Positions 1 to 13,734 of a stretch of DNA of 64,000 bases are shown here, one piece after another. The DNA is from Brachybacterium sp036311905 (GTDB lineage Bacteria > Actinomycetota > Actinomycetes > Actinomycetales > Dermabacteraceae), in NCBI RefSeq assembly GCF_036311905.1, contig NZ_JAZDCH010000025.1, forward strand, positions 1 to 64,000. Reading direction: 5' to 3'. Made by a program: the position numbers and the translations under genes. The notes beneath the pieces are model-generated. The model was not told the DNA's origin and did no database searches. It saw nothing but the letters and a program-made list of their open reading frames with translations. The first letter of the stretch is position 1. Each line of letters starts with the position of its first letter.

Positions 1-33
1 AAGGGTCTCCAGCTCACTCCCACTCCCACAAAG

Positions 34-154
34 ATGTCCGGCGGCGACCTACTCTCCCACACCCTCCCGAGTGCAGTACCATCGGCGCAATCGAGCTTAG
101 CTTCCGGGTTCGGAATGGAACCGGGCGTTTCCTCGACGCTATGACCGCCGTAAC
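34..154 (-). rRNA. rrf: 5S ribosomal RNA
   Basis: Read on the minus strand, this is a bacterial 5S rRNA of about 121 nt. Its termini pair through a CGGCGG / CCGCCG helix. The central region carries the conserved CCGAACCCGGAAG motif. It lies 117 bp downstream of 23S, as the last gene of the operon inside the window. End positions are judged by eye and may be off by about 3 nt. Confidence 0.95.
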
Positions 155-271
155 ACTATGAGACACAACCAGCCCACACACCACCACCCACACAGGGCGA
201 CAGTGGCAGGGATTGCTTCCCCAGAACCACACAGTGGACGCGAACACTCACAGCAAAAGAAGTGTTGAATA

Positions 272-5214
<4,943 letters not shown>

Positions 5215-5390
5215 TAGAAAAAATCCTGACAAACAACAAACAACCAGCATATAACTGCTAATCATCCGTATAAAATGTTTGCCAACTTAAAATATTGGCA
5301 TCAACAAACAGACACGCTATTGAGATATCAAGCAACACGCGCACTCGGTGTTCCGAGCCTTTCAGCTCTTCGCTCCGGGGCAACCCTTAT
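5215..5390 (-). promoter_or_regulatory. rRNA leader with antitermination elements
   Basis: This AT-richer leader precedes 16S. On the minus strand, 5312-5338 contains CTTGATATCTCAATAGCGTG, the actinobacterial rRNA leader box. It is followed by a hairpin with TGCCAA / TTGGCA arms at 5280-5300. Next comes a TTTGTCAGGATTTTTT stretch just before the mature 16S end, which is typical of the boxC/processing region in Micrococcales. Confidence 0.75.
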
Positions 5391-5419
5391 AACTTAGGGC
5401 TTCCGGTTCTCTTTGTCAA
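5391..5419 (-). promoter_or_regulatory. rRNA promoter, proximal
   Basis: On the minus strand a perfect TTGACA -35 (5414-5419) stands 17 bp from a TAAGTT -10 (5391-5396). It lies about 175 bp before the 16S gene and points at it. It is the best -35 hexamer seen in the window. Confidence 0.8.
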
Positions 5420-5543
5420 CTCGGTGCGGTGTGATCCGCGCCTCACTGCTCTTCGGAGAGATCCGAAGTGCCTGCTCAGTACCGGTTTCGCTGTCCGGTC
5501 TCTCGACCTTCTCGCTGTCCCGTTCTGCTGGGCACGAGGAAGA

Positions 5544-5572
5544 ACATTACGGGGATCCGGGGGGACCGTCAA
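5544..5572 (-). promoter_or_regulatory. rRNA promoter, distal
   Basis: A second minus-strand promoter has TTGACG (5567-5572), a 17 bp spacer and TAATGT (5544-5549). It lies 153 bp upstream of the proximal promoter, giving the tandem arrangement common for rRNA operons. From 5573 to the menG stop at 5732 nothing else is recognisable. Confidence 0.65.
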
Positions 5573-5731
5573 GCCAGAACGGCCTTTTCGGGGGTGTCCT
5601 GCGCCACATTCCTGTCTGATCTACAAAAGCCCAGGTCAGAGGCGTACGATCGTAGGAATGCGACGGGAGAACCGGCTTGATAGGCCGGACCTCGCCCCGG
5701 AATCCCCCGGTGGCGACCCCCTGAGCACCCG

Positions 5732-6445
5732 TCAAATGTGGCGCACGACGCCCCGGTGCAGGGCCACGATCCCCCCGGAGAGGTTCTGGAACTGGGTGCG
5801 GACCAGGCCCGCGTCCCGGAACCAGCCGCGCAGCTGCGTCTGGTCCGGCCAGTCGAGGATCGACTCCGCCAGGTAGTCGTAGGCGTCAGCGCTCGTGGCG
5901 ACCCGGCGCGCGACGGCCGGCAGCGCCCGCAGCAGGTACCTCTCGTACACCGTGCAGAAGAGGGGGGAGGTCGGCGTCGAGAACTCGCACACGACCACCC
6001 GACCTCCGGGGCGCACCACGCGGGCCATCTCGGCCAGACCCTGCCGCGGATCCTGCACGTTGCGCAGTCCGAAGGAGATGACGGCGGCGTCGAAGGAGCC
6101 ATCCGCGAACGGGAGGTGCTGGGCATCGGCGCCGACGAAGGGCACGGGCGCCCCGCGGCGTCGTCCCTCGGACATCATCCCCAGGGAGAAGTCGGCGGCC
6201 ACGACCTTCGCCCCCGCCCGCGCGATCGCTGCCGAGGAGGTCCCCGTGCCGGCGGCGAGATCCAGGACCCGCGCCTCACCGTCGACGGCGATCTCCTCGA
6301 GTCCGAGCGCCTCCACCATGGCGCCCCGCCACAGGCGCACCTGTCCCAACGCGGCCAGATCGTTCATGAGGTCGTAGCGCCCGGCGATGCTGTCGAACAT
6401 CCCGGCGACGTCATAGGGCTGCTTCTTCAGATCTGCGCGACTCAT
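5732..6445 (-). CDS. menG: demethylmenaquinone methyltransferase
   Basis: The enzyme transfers a methyl group from SAM to demethylmenaquinone, the last step of menaquinone synthesis, at the inner face of the membrane. The product is 237 aa, normal for the UbiE/MenG family. Near the N-terminus it has the family signature VAGMFDSIAGRYDLMND. SAM motif I is VLDLAAGTGTSS, and GGRVVVCEFSTP lies further on. The ATG at 6445 is preferred because an upstream GTG would add a basic, non-conserved 14-residue tail. It is divergent from serC. The type II NADH dehydrogenase at 10783 would reduce the quinone made by this pathway. Confidence 0.93.
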   Translation of the reverse strand: MSRADLKKQPYDVAGMFDSIAGRYDLMNDLAALGQVRLWRGAMVEALGLEEIAVDGEARVLDLAAGTGTSSAAIARAGAKVVAADFSLGMMSEGRRRGAPVPFVGADAQHLPFADGSFDAAVISFGLRNVQDPRQGLAEMARVVRPGGRVVVCEFSTPTSPLFCTVYERYLLRALPAVARRVATSADAYDYLAESILDWPDQTQLRGWFRDAGLVRTQFQNLSGGIVALHRGVVRHI

Positions 6446-6576
6446 GGGGCAGATCCTCCCACGCTCCCGCTGTCGGGGACGGACCACCGATCTCGTCCCG
6501 ACGCCTCTTTGGCAGGATGGTGCCCGCCCGCCGCCGGAACCCCGGCTCCGGTCCGTCGTCCTCCGAGGAGCACCTC

Positions 6577-7734
6577 ATGTCCGATGCCCGCACTGCTCGC
6601 GCCGAGGCCATCCGCGGCCTCGCCCTCCCGGCCGCGCTCCTCCCGCAGGACGGGCGCTTCGGCTCCGGACCCTCGCGGATCCGCGACGCCCAGGTGCAGG
6701 CCCTCTCCGGACTCTCCCGCACGGTGCTCGGCACCTCCCATCGGCAGGCGCCGGTCAAGCAGCAGGTGGCTCGTGTCCGTACGGGTCTCGCCGAGCTCTT
6801 CTCGCTGCCCGAGGGCTACGAGGTGGTCCTCGGCAACGGTGGTTCCACCGCGTTCTGGGATGTGGCTGTCTACGGTCTGATCGCCGCGCGTTCCCAGCAC
6901 CTGACCTTCGGCGAGTTCTCTTCGAAGTTCGCGGCCGAGGCGAAGGGTGCTCCGCACCTCGATGAGCCGGAGGTCCTCTCCGCGGCCCCGGGTTCTCTGA
7001 CCGCCGCGGTGGCCTCGGCCGATGTCGACGCCTATGCCTGGCCGCACAACGAGACCTCGACGGGCGTGATGGCCCCGGTGGTCCGGCCCTCCGGGGCGGG
7101 CGACGACCAGCTGGTCCTGATCGATGCCACGTCCGCAGCCGGCGGGGTGTCCGTCGACGTCTCCCAGGCTGACGCGTACTACTTCGCCCCGCAGAAGTCC
7201 TTCGCCTCCGACGGTGGTCTTTGGCTCGCGCTCCTCTCCCCCGCCGCCATCGCCCGCGCCGAGCGCCTCGCAGCGGACGGATCCCGCTGGATCCCGTCGT
7301 TCCTCTCGCTCACCAGTGCGATCGAGAACTCCCGCAAGGACCAGACGCTCAACACCCCCGCGGTCGCGACCCTCGTGCTCCTCGCCGAGCAGATCGACTG
7401 GATGCTCGAGCAGGGAGGGCTGGCCTGGGCCGACGAGCGGACCCGCACCACAAGCGGTCTGCTCCAGCAGTGGGCCGCACGCCGCGAGGAGGTCACGCCC
7501 TTCGTGTCCGATCCCGCCGCCCGCTCGCAGGTCGTCACGACGCTCGACCTCGACGAGGGCATCGACGCCACCGCGATCACCGCGGTCCTGCGGGCGCACG
7601 GCATCGTCGACATCGAGCCCTATCGCAAGCTGGGCCGCAACCAGCTGCGCATCGCGACCTTCCCCGCGGTCACGGTGGAGGACACCGAGGCGCTGATCGC
7701 CGTGCTGGACCACGTGCTCGACGCGACCGCCTGA
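6577..7734 (+). CDS. serC: phosphoserine aminotransferase
   Basis: This PLP enzyme converts 3-phosphohydroxypyruvate plus glutamate to phosphoserine in serine biosynthesis. At 385 aa it matches the actinobacterial SerC length. The Schiff-base lysine is K207 in YFAPQKSF, and the phosphate-binding region includes HRQAPVKQQV and GNGGSTAFWDV. The start has a clear GAGGAG ribosome site six bases before the ATG. It stands alone between divergent menG and a convergent MarR gene, and ends at a strong hairpin. Confidence 0.93.
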   Translation: MSDARTARAEAIRGLALPAALLPQDGRFGSGPSRIRDAQVQALSGLSRTVLGTSHRQAPVKQQVARVRTGLAELFSLPEGYEVVLGNGGSTAFWDVAVYGLIAARSQHLTFGEFSSKFAAEAKGAPHLDEPEVLSAAPGSLTAAVASADVDAYAWPHNETSTGVMAPVVRPSGAGDDQLVLIDATSAAGGVSVDVSQADAYYFAPQKSFASDGGLWLALLSPAAIARAERLAADGSRWIPSFLSLTSAIENSRKDQTLNTPAVATLVLLAEQIDWMLEQGGLAWADERTRTTSGLLQQWAARREEVTPFVSDPAARSQVVTTLDLDEGIDATAITAVLRAHGIVDIEPYRKLGRNQLRIATFPAVTVEDTEALIAVLDHVLDATA

Positions 7735-7764
7735 GCAGCGCCCACCCCGGCCCAGGCCGGGAAC

Positions 7765-7804
7765 ACGACGGCCGGACCGCCCCGAGGGGTGGTCCGGCCG
7801 TCGT
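7765..7804. terminator. bidirectional terminator serC / marR
   Basis: A perfect 14 bp inverted repeat (ACGACGGCCGGACC and its complement) with a 12 nt loop lies between the convergent serC and MarR genes. It has no U-tract, as is usual at this GC content. Confidence 0.85.
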
Positions 7805-7825
7805 CGTCCGCTGCGCGGTGCCCGA

Positions 7826-8266
7826 TCAGTCGCGGTGCTCGACGAGGAGTTCGCGCAGGACCTGCGCCGCACGGCGCAGGATCTCCCGGTCCTCCGGATC
7901 GGCGGTCGCGATCCGGGAGCGGAGCCAGGCGTCGCGCTCGGCGCGCCCGGTCTCGACGAGGCGTCGGCCCTGATCGGTGAGGGTCACCAGCACCTGGCGC
8001 CCGTCGCGTGGATGCGCCGACCGCGTGACGTGTCCGGCGTCCTCGAGTCGACGGAGCATCCGGGTCATGACCGGAGGGGTGACGCGCTCGAAATCGGCGA
8101 GCACGCCCGGGGTGGCGTCCCCTTCCCGCTGGAGATAGGCGAGGACCGAGAACTGCGAGGCCGAGATCTCCTCCGAGGACGTGCGCGAGCGCAGCACCCG
8201 GGAGGAGACCAGCAGCGAGCGACGCAGGTCGGCGGCCAGCTCCGCGGTGGGGTCGCCGGCGGTCAC
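7826..8266 (-). CDS. MarR-family transcriptional regulator
   Basis: This 146 aa winged-helix regulator has the MarR core. Its recognition helix is near VTPPVMTRMLRRLEDAGHV, followed by the wing HPRDGRQVLVTLTDQG. The GTG start at 8266 overlaps the TGA stop of the NCS2 permease as GTGA, so the two genes are probably translationally coupled. This suggests, but does not prove, control of purine uptake or response to a related ligand. Confidence 0.88.
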   Translation of the reverse strand: MTAGDPTAELAADLRRSLLVSSRVLRSRTSSEEISASQFSVLAYLQREGDATPGVLADFERVTPPVMTRMLRRLEDAGHVTRSAHPRDGRQVLVTLTDQGRRLVETGRAERDAWLRSRIATADPEDREILRRAAQVLRELLVEHRD

Positions 8267-9765
8267 AGCAGGAGACCCTCGATCGCACCGCGGAGGAAGT
8301 AGGCGATGAACAGGGCGGCGATGACGTACATCAGCCAGTGCACCTCCCGGGCTTTGCCGCGCACGAGCCGGATCACCACGTACATCACGAAGCCCGCGCC
8401 CATGCCGACGGTGATCGAGTACGCGAACGGCATCAGGATGATCGTCAAGAACGCCGGGATGGCGATCTCCGGGTCGCGGAAGTCGATCGAGGTCACCGTG
8501 GTCATCATCAGGAAGCCGACCATGACCAGTGCCGGGGTGGCCGCCTCGTAGGGGACCGCCTCCACCAGCGGTGCCAGGAAGGTGGTGAGCAGGAAGGCGA
8601 GACCCGTGGTCACGGCCGCGAGACCGGTCCGCGCGCCATCGGCGACCCCCGAGGTCGACTCCACGAAGCTGGTGTTCGAGGAGACACCGCCGATACCTCC
8701 GCCGAAGGCGCCGAGGGAGTCCACGACGAGGATGCGCTGGGAATAGGGGATGTCGCCCTTCTCGTCCAGCAGGTCGCCCTCGGCGGCCACAGCCACCATC
8801 GTGCCCATGGTGTCGAAGAAGTCCGCCAGCAGCAGCGAGAAGACGATGACGAACGCGCCGATCACGCCCACGGCCTGGATGCCGCCGAGGAGATCGACGT
8901 GGAACAGCGTCGAGAAGTCCGGCAGGGCGATGGGGGAGCCCTCGAGCGCGGGCACGTTCATCGACCAGCCGCTGGGGTTCTCGGGGGCGAAGGAGCCGTC
9001 GGAGTACGCGCCGAGACCCTTGACCGCCTCGAGGATGACCGCGAGCGCCGTGGCGACGAGGATCGCGATCAGGATCGCGCCGGGCACCTTGCGCACCCAG
9101 AGCACGAACATCAGGATCAGGCCGACGACGAAGACCAGCGTCGGCCACCCGGTCAGCGAGCCGTCGTTGCCGAGCTGCACGGGCGTCCCGGCCGCGTGGG
9201 TGACGAAGCGCGCGTTGTAGAGGCCGATGAACGCGATGAACAGGCCGATACCGACGCTGATCGCGGTCTTCATGAAGGGCGGCACCGCATCGAAGACCGC
9301 CTTGCGGAAGCCGGTCAGCACGAGCACGAGGATCAGCAGGCCGGAGATCGCCACCAGTCCCATCGCGCCGGGCCAGGTCATGCCGGGCAGGGACACGACC
9401 GAGTAGGCGAGATAGGCGTTGAGGCCGAGCCCGGCGGCGAGGGCGAGGGGGAACTTGGCCCACGCTCCCATGAGCACGCTCAGCAGGCCGGCGACGAGAG
9501 CGGTGCCGGCGGCGACCGCGGCCAGGTTCGGCTCGGTGCCGCCGCCGAGATAGTTGCCCTGGGAGTCCGGGACGGTCCCGATGATCAGGGGGTTGAGCAC
9601 CACGATGTAGCACATCGAGAAGAAGGTGACGAGGCCGCCGCGGATCTCGCGAGGGACGGTCGAGCCGCGCTCGCTGAGATGGAAGAAACGGTCGAGTCCG
9701 GAGCGCGGAGCGACCGGCGTGGGCGCCTCGGGCGCCGAGGAGGGGTGGGGATCTGCCTGCTGCAT
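8263..9765 (-). CDS. NCS2 purine permease (AzgA/PbuG type)
   Basis: This is an integral membrane permease of the NCS2 family, AzgA-like branch, which imports adenine, guanine or hypoxanthine by proton symport. It has 500 aa and about 12-14 hydrophobic segments. The family-typical start reads REIRGGLVTFFSMCYIVVLNP. The substrate-region motifs are ADFFDTMGTMVAVA and SSNTSFVESTSGVADGARTG, and the N-terminal 30 residues are a hydrophilic tail. It is the first gene of a two-gene unit with the MarR regulator. Substrate specificity within purines cannot be told from sequence alone. Confidence 0.9.
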   Translation of the reverse strand: MQQADPHPSSAPEAPTPVAPRSGLDRFFHLSERGSTVPREIRGGLVTFFSMCYIVVLNPLIIGTVPDSQGNYLGGGTEPNLAAVAAGTALVAGLLSVLMGAWAKFPLALAAGLGLNAYLAYSVVSLPGMTWPGAMGLVAISGLLILVLVLTGFRKAVFDAVPPFMKTAISVGIGLFIAFIGLYNARFVTHAAGTPVQLGNDGSLTGWPTLVFVVGLILMFVLWVRKVPGAILIAILVATALAVILEAVKGLGAYSDGSFAPENPSGWSMNVPALEGSPIALPDFSTLFHVDLLGGIQAVGVIGAFVIVFSLLLADFFDTMGTMVAVAAEGDLLDEKGDIPYSQRILVVDSLGAFGGGIGGVSSNTSFVESTSGVADGARTGLAAVTTGLAFLLTTFLAPLVEAVPYEAATPALVMVGFLMMTTVTSIDFRDPEIAIPAFLTIILMPFAYSITVGMGAGFVMYVVIRLVRGKAREVHWLMYVIAALFIAYFLRGAIEGLLL

Positions 9766-9772
9766 GGCTGCG

Positions 9773-9778
9773 ATCGTA
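9773..9778 (-). promoter_or_regulatory. -10 element of NCS2 permease, leaderless type
   Basis: TACGAT on the minus strand ends 7 bases before the permease ATG, so the transcript probably starts at the ATG. No convincing -35 is visible. Confidence 0.6.
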
Positions 9779-9817
9779 TCCGGCAGCGGGCGCGCCCCTC
9801 TCCCCCGGGCCGCCCCC

Positions 9818-10573
9818 TCAGCTGTGACGTGTGTCGGACCGGGTCAGCCGGGACGCGGCCGCCTCGTCCACGACCACGGTGACCTGCGGATGCTGCTGCA
9901 GCGCGGTCGCCGGCCACTGGTCGGTCATCTCGCCCTCCAGCAGATGGGCGATGGCCTCCGCCTTCCCGGCGCCGCTCGCGGTGAGCACGATGCGACGTGC
10001 CTCGGCGAGGGTGCCGAGGCCCTGGCTGATGGCGCGCACCGGCACCTGGGAGGGGTCTCGGAAGAAGCGGGCGTTGTCCGCGATCGTCGACGGCGCGAGG
10101 TCCACCACCCGGGTGCGGGAGGCACGATCGCTGCCCGGCTCGTTGAAGGCGATGTGCCCGTTCGAGCCGATGCCGAGGATCTGGAGGTCCACGCCGCCCG
10201 CGTCCTGCAGCCGGCGCTCGTAGGCGATCGCCTCGAGGTCGGGGTCCGCGGCGGCGCCGTCCGGGGTGTCGACGGCGGAGGCGGGCAGGTCGACCTGATC
10301 GACCAGGTGCTCGTGGATGAAGCGCCGGTAGCTCTGGGGATGATCGCCCGACAGTCCCACGTACTCGTCGAGCGTGAAGGCGCGGGAGTGCGCGAAGGAG
10401 AGCCCACGCTCGCGGTGGCGGCGGATCAGCTCCGCGTAGGCGGTCAGCGGAGAGGACCCGGTGGCGAGCCCGAGGACCGCGCCCGCCTCCCCCGCCTCGC
10501 GGATGACCTCCTCGAAGAGGTCGGCGACGAGCGCTCCGCCGGCGGCGGCGTCGGGAACGATGTGGACCTGCAT
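9818..10573 (-). CDS. nagB: glucosamine-6-phosphate deaminase
   Basis: The enzyme converts glucosamine-6-phosphate to fructose-6-phosphate and ammonia in the cytosol. The 251 aa product carries the NagB motifs GLATGSSPLTAY, FTLDEYVGL, and GIGSNGHIAFNEPGS, which bears the catalytic Asp/His region. The ATG at 10573 has a GGAGGAG site. nagA is not adjacent. Upstream lies a 209 bp spacer with an AT-richer inverted repeat that may be its operator, and downstream is the NCS2 permease promoter. Confidence 0.93.
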   Translation of the reverse strand: MQVHIVPDAAAGGALVADLFEEVIREAGEAGAVLGLATGSSPLTAYAELIRRHRERGLSFAHSRAFTLDEYVGLSGDHPQSYRRFIHEHLVDQVDLPASAVDTPDGAAADPDLEAIAYERRLQDAGGVDLQILGIGSNGHIAFNEPGSDRASRTRVVDLAPSTIADNARFFRDPSQVPVRAISQGLGTLAEARRIVLTASGAGKAEAIAHLLEGEMTDQWPATALQQHPQVTVVVDEAAASRLTRSDTRHS

Positions 10574-10623
10574 GCTGTGCTCCTCCCGGTGCCGACCGCG
10601 TCCCCGAAGGAGTTGCGTGAATT

Positions 10624-10649
10624 TGCTCGTTTTCTCTCATTTGCGAGCA
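10624..10649. promoter_or_regulatory. candidate operator upstream of nagB
   Basis: An inverted repeat with TGCTCG / CGAGCA arms and a 14 bp AT-rich centre stands 50 bp upstream of the nagB start. It is one of the few AT-rich patches in the area. GntR- or DeoR-type control of nagB would fit such a site. The regulator is not identified. Confidence 0.4.
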
Positions 10650-10701
10650 TACTCGAGGATTCTCGACCCGGTCAACGCGCGCCGCAGCGCGCACGGCGAA
10701 C

Positions 10702-10733
10702 GGCACCGCCGCACCCGAAGGTGCGACGGTGCC
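10702..10733 (-). terminator. terminator downstream of ndh
   Basis: A hairpin with 7 + 6 bp stems (GGCACCG, then CGCACC, one mismatch between them) and a CGAA tetraloop begins 50 bp after the ndh stop. Confidence 0.85.
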
Positions 10734-10782
10734 GTCGAGACGGTGCGCTCCTCCGCGCCTCAGCGCGGCAGGAGCGCTCCGA

Positions 10783-12156
10783 TCACTTCTTCTTGCCCGA
10801 GTTCGCCGCGTACTCGAAAGCGGCGCGCGGGGTGGTGGTCTCGGGGATGCCGATGATGTCGCGGCGCGAGATCAGGGTGGTGGCCCAGCCCGCGAGGACC
10901 GCGGCCTTCCGCCCCAGGGTCGGCATGGCGTACACGTGGTAGGCACGGGCCATGGCCCACGCCGGCACGCCGCGCACGTCGATCTCCTTGTCGCCCAGCA
11001 TCAGCCGGCCGACGCCCTTGTACATGCCCAGGGTCGCCATGACGCCGAGGTTCTTGTGGTAGTAGTCCACCAGCGGACGACCCTGCACGGAGCGGGCGAT
11101 GTTGTCCGCGACCCGCTTGCCCTGGCGCACGGCGTGCTGGGCGTTCGGCGGGCAGAACTTGCCCTCGCCCGAGGCGAGGTCCGGCACGGCGGCGCAGTCG
11201 CCGGCGGCGAAGACGTTGTCCAGCGGGCCGTCGGTGCCGTTGACGCGGAGATCCGCGAGGGCCTCGAGCTTGCCCATGAGGGGGCCGCGCTCGGTGACGG
11301 TGGGGAGGTCCGAGGACTCCGCGTCGCCGAGGACCGGGTTCGGCTTCACACCGGCGTTCCAGACCAGCAGGCCGGTCTCGTACTCGTCGCCGTCGGAGGT
11401 CTTGATGACGCCGTTCTCGGCCGAGTTCAGGAAGGTCTCGAGCTTGACCTCGATGCCGCGCTCGCGCAGCTGGTTCAGCACGTAGGCGCGCTGGTCCTCG
11501 GTGAGCTCCGGGAACACGAAGGGCGCCGCATCGACGAGCACGAAGCGGATGTCGGAGGCGTGCAGGTCGGGGTAGTAGCGCAGAGCGTCGCGGACCATGT
11601 CCTCGGTCTCCGCGATGGCCTCGCCGCCGGCGAAGCCGCCGCCGATGAAGGTGAAGGTGAGCAGGCGCTTGCGGACCTTGGGGTCCTTGGTGGACGCCGC
11701 CTCGGCGAGGTTGGCGAGGATGCGGTCGCGCACGGCCACGGCCTCCTCGACCTGCTTGAAGCCGATGGCGTTCTCGGCCAGGCCGGGGATCGGGAGCAGA
11801 CGCGGGACGGCGCCGAGGCCGACGACCAGGTAGTCGTAGGCGATCTCGAGCTTGCTGTCGTCCTCGGTGGTCACCACGACGGTGTTCTCCGCCGAGCGGA
11901 TCTGGGACACCGAGCCGGTCACGACCTTGGTGCCGGCGAGGACCTTGCGCAGGGGCGCGAGGACGTTGCGCGGATCGATCGAGCCGCCGCCGACCTCGGG
12001 GAGGAAGGGGGCGTAGGTCATGTAGGGACGCGGGTCGACGATGGTGATCGCGACCTCGGAGCCGAGGGTCTTGCGCAGCTCGGACGCGGTCGTCATCCCG
12101 ACGGACCCGCCGCCGAGGATCAGGACATGGGGCTTGCCGCCGAAGGTGGTGTTCAT
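10783..12156 (-). CDS. ndh: type II NADH dehydrogenase
   Basis: This single-subunit, non-proton-pumping NADH:menaquinone oxidoreductase uses FAD and binds the membrane peripherally. It has 457 aa. The first Rossmann fold is HVLILGGGSVGMTTASEL and the second NAD(P)-binding fold is TFIGGGFAGGE. The FAD-binding C-terminal motif is NVFAAGDCAAVP, with the quinone-side QHAVRQGKRVADNI. A short Lys-rich tail (GKKK) ends the protein. It has its own promoter and terminator and is therefore likely monocistronic, downstream of ppx. Confidence 0.92.
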   Translation of the reverse strand: MNTTFGGKPHVLILGGGSVGMTTASELRKTLGSEVAITIVDPRPYMTYAPFLPEVGGGSIDPRNVLAPLRKVLAGTKVVTGSVSQIRSAENTVVVTTEDDSKLEIAYDYLVVGLGAVPRLLPIPGLAENAIGFKQVEEAVAVRDRILANLAEAASTKDPKVRKRLLTFTFIGGGFAGGEAIAETEDMVRDALRYYPDLHASDIRFVLVDAAPFVFPELTEDQRAYVLNQLRERGIEVKLETFLNSAENGVIKTSDGDEYETGLLVWNAGVKPNPVLGDAESSDLPTVTERGPLMGKLEALADLRVNGTDGPLDNVFAAGDCAAVPDLASGEGKFCPPNAQHAVRQGKRVADNIARSVQGRPLVDYYHKNLGVMATLGMYKGVGRLMLGDKEIDVRGVPAWAMARAYHVYAMPTLGRKAAVLAGWATTLISRRDIIGIPETTTPRAAFEYAANSGKKK

Positions 12157-12163
12157 GGGGTCA

Positions 12164-12169
12164 ACCTTA
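12164..12169 (-). promoter_or_regulatory. -10 element of ndh, leaderless type
   Basis: TAAGGT on the minus strand ends 7 bases before the ndh ATG. TTGTCC at 12186-12191 (16 bp spacer) is a usable -35. The predicted mRNA begins at or next to the ATG. Confidence 0.65.
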
Positions 12170-12253
12170 GGGCGAATGTGCCCCCGGACAAAAACCTGCC
12201 GGTGGAATGGACACCGCTCGCGAGCGACCCGGTTCCGGAGCGCCTGCCGACGG

Positions 12254-13207
12254 TCAGCGGGAGCGGTCGGCGAGGGCCAGGGCGATGCCGTCGAGGATGT
12301 CGTGCTCGCTCGTACGGACCGAGGTGAGTCCCGCCGCCTCGTGGACGCGACGGAGGATCCGGGACCAGATGAGCGCTCCCGCGCCGATCACGTCGATCCT
12401 GCCGGGGTGGATGGTGGGGTGCGCCGAGCGCTCTTGGCGGCTCTCCTGTAGCAGCCGGTCGCACAGCGCGAGCGAGGCGTCCACGCTCAGCGTCGCCCCA
12501 TGGGTGTCCTCCGGCGAGTACTCGGTGTGACCGAGGGCCACGGAGGTCAGGGTGGTCACGGTCCCGGCGACGCCGACGAGCGCGGCGGCCCGCTCGAGAG
12601 GGATCTCCGCCGCGGCCCGGTCCAGGAGCTCCTCGATGTCGGCGGTGGCGGCGGTGATCTGCTCGGCGGTCGGAGGGTCCTCCCCGAGGTGCCTCTCGGT
12701 CAGCCGCACCGAGCCGATGTCGAGGCTGATGCGATGGGTGGGGGACTCGGTGCCGAGAACCAGCTCGGTCGAGCCGCCGCCGATGTCGACGACCAGGCGC
12801 GGCCCGTCGGGCAGGCCGTCGAGCGTGGTCACCGCACCGCGGAAGGAGAGCTCCGCCTCCTCCCGTCCCGAGATCACCTCGGGGCGCACGCCGAGGATCG
12901 ACTCGATCCCCTCGATGAAGACGTCCCGGTTGGACGCGTCGCGGGTCGCCGAGGTGGCGACGAAGCGGATGTCCTGCGGGTCGACGCCGTGGTGCTCGAT
13001 CAGTCGGGCGTAGCGGCGCGCGGCGTCGAGGGTGCGCTCGACGGCGACGGGGTCGAAGCGACCGGTGCGGTCCACGCCCAGGCCGAGCCGCACCATCTCG
13101 AGATGGCGCTCGAGGTCGAGCAGGCGGCCGGTGCCCGCCTCGGGCTGCGCGACGAGCAGTCGGATCGAGTTCGTGCCGCAGTCGATCGCGGCGACGGTAC
13201 GGCTCAC
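12254..13207 (-). CDS. ppx: exopolyphosphatase / pppGpp phosphohydrolase family (Ppx/GppA)
   Basis: This 317 aa ASKHA-fold protein hydrolyses polyphosphate or pppGpp; the short form here matches the actinobacterial Ppx1/Ppx2 type. The phosphate-1 loop is AAIDCGTNSIRLLV, the phosphate-2 loop is LVVDIGGGSTELVL, and GVAGTVTTL follows. The GTG start at 13207 overlaps the DUF501 stop as GTGA. It is the last gene of eno-ftsB-DUF501-ppx, an order kept across Actinobacteria (Rv1023-Rv1026 in M. tuberculosis, from memory). Confidence 0.9.
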   Translation of the reverse strand: MSRTVAAIDCGTNSIRLLVAQPEAGTGRLLDLERHLEMVRLGLGVDRTGRFDPVAVERTLDAARRYARLIEHHGVDPQDIRFVATSATRDASNRDVFIEGIESILGVRPEVISGREEAELSFRGAVTTLDGLPDGPRLVVDIGGGSTELVLGTESPTHRISLDIGSVRLTERHLGEDPPTAEQITAATADIEELLDRAAAEIPLERAAALVGVAGTVTTLTSVALGHTEYSPEDTHGATLSVDASLALCDRLLQESRQERSAHPTIHPGRIDVIGAGALIWSRILRRVHEAAGLTSVRTSEHDILDGIALALADRSR

Positions 13208-13734
13208 GCGTCCGCCTCCTCGCAGCGGCAGACCAGCTCGGGGACCGCCCCGGGGATCATGGCGAGCACTTCGTCGGCGACGGGGTTGACCCCCGGTCCC
13301 TCGGCGAGGGCCTGACCGGCGAGGGCGTGCAGGCACTTCACGCGGGTCGGCATTCCGCCCGCACTCACGTGGCGCACCTCCTCGGCGTCGCCGACCTCCT
13401 CGCGCCGGGCCAGGTAGCGCTCGTGGGCGGCGCGGTAGCCCGCGGCCAGCTCCTCGTCCTGACCGAGCCGCTCGGTCAGCTCGGCCATGGTGCCGACCGC
13501 CTCGAGGCGGGAGAGGTCCAGGGTCAGCCAGGGCAGCGTGAGGTAGAGCGACGTGGGGAAGGGCGTGCCGTCCTCGAGGCGGGGGGCGGTGCGGACGACG
13601 GCGGGACGGCCGCAGCCGCAGCGGCGGGCGATCGAGACGACGCCGCGCATGTCGCGTCCGAGCTGCGCCCTCATCACCTCGAGGTCCTGCGCGGTCGCGG
13701 GGGTCTCGTACGGGAGCGGGGGAAGTGGGGTCAC
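13204..13734 (-). CDS. DUF501 family protein
   Basis: This 176 aa cytosolic protein is the DUF501 family member that lies between ftsB and ppx in most Actinobacteria. It contains RCGCGRPAVVRTAP near residue 45, TSLYLTLPWL, and near the end RVKCLHALAGQALAEGPG followed by a Cys-x-Cys (VCRCEE). These Cys/His residues could bind metal, but this is inference. The GTG start overlaps the ftsB stop and the TGA overlaps the ppx start, so it is coupled on both sides. Biochemical function is unknown to me. Confidence 0.88.
   Translation of the reverse strand: MTPLPPLPYETPATAQDLEVMRAQLGRDMRGVVSIARRCGCGRPAVVRTAPRLEDGTPFPTSLYLTLPWLTLDLSRLEAVGTMAELTERLGQDEELAAGYRAAHERYLARREEVGDAEEVRHVSAGGMPTRVKCLHALAGQALAEGPGVNPVADEVLAMIPGAVPELVCRCEEADA

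Noticed and set aside
7826..9613. A 595-codon minus-strand frame ending in the MarR domain
   Set aside because: The part upstream of 8266 is an out-of-frame reading of the NCS2 permease. Only the last 146 codons are the real gene.
12215..12226. Palindrome CGCTCGCGAGCG between ppx and ndh
   Set aside because: A 12 bp CG-rich palindrome without spacer is expected by chance at this composition and has no clear relation to the ndh promoter.
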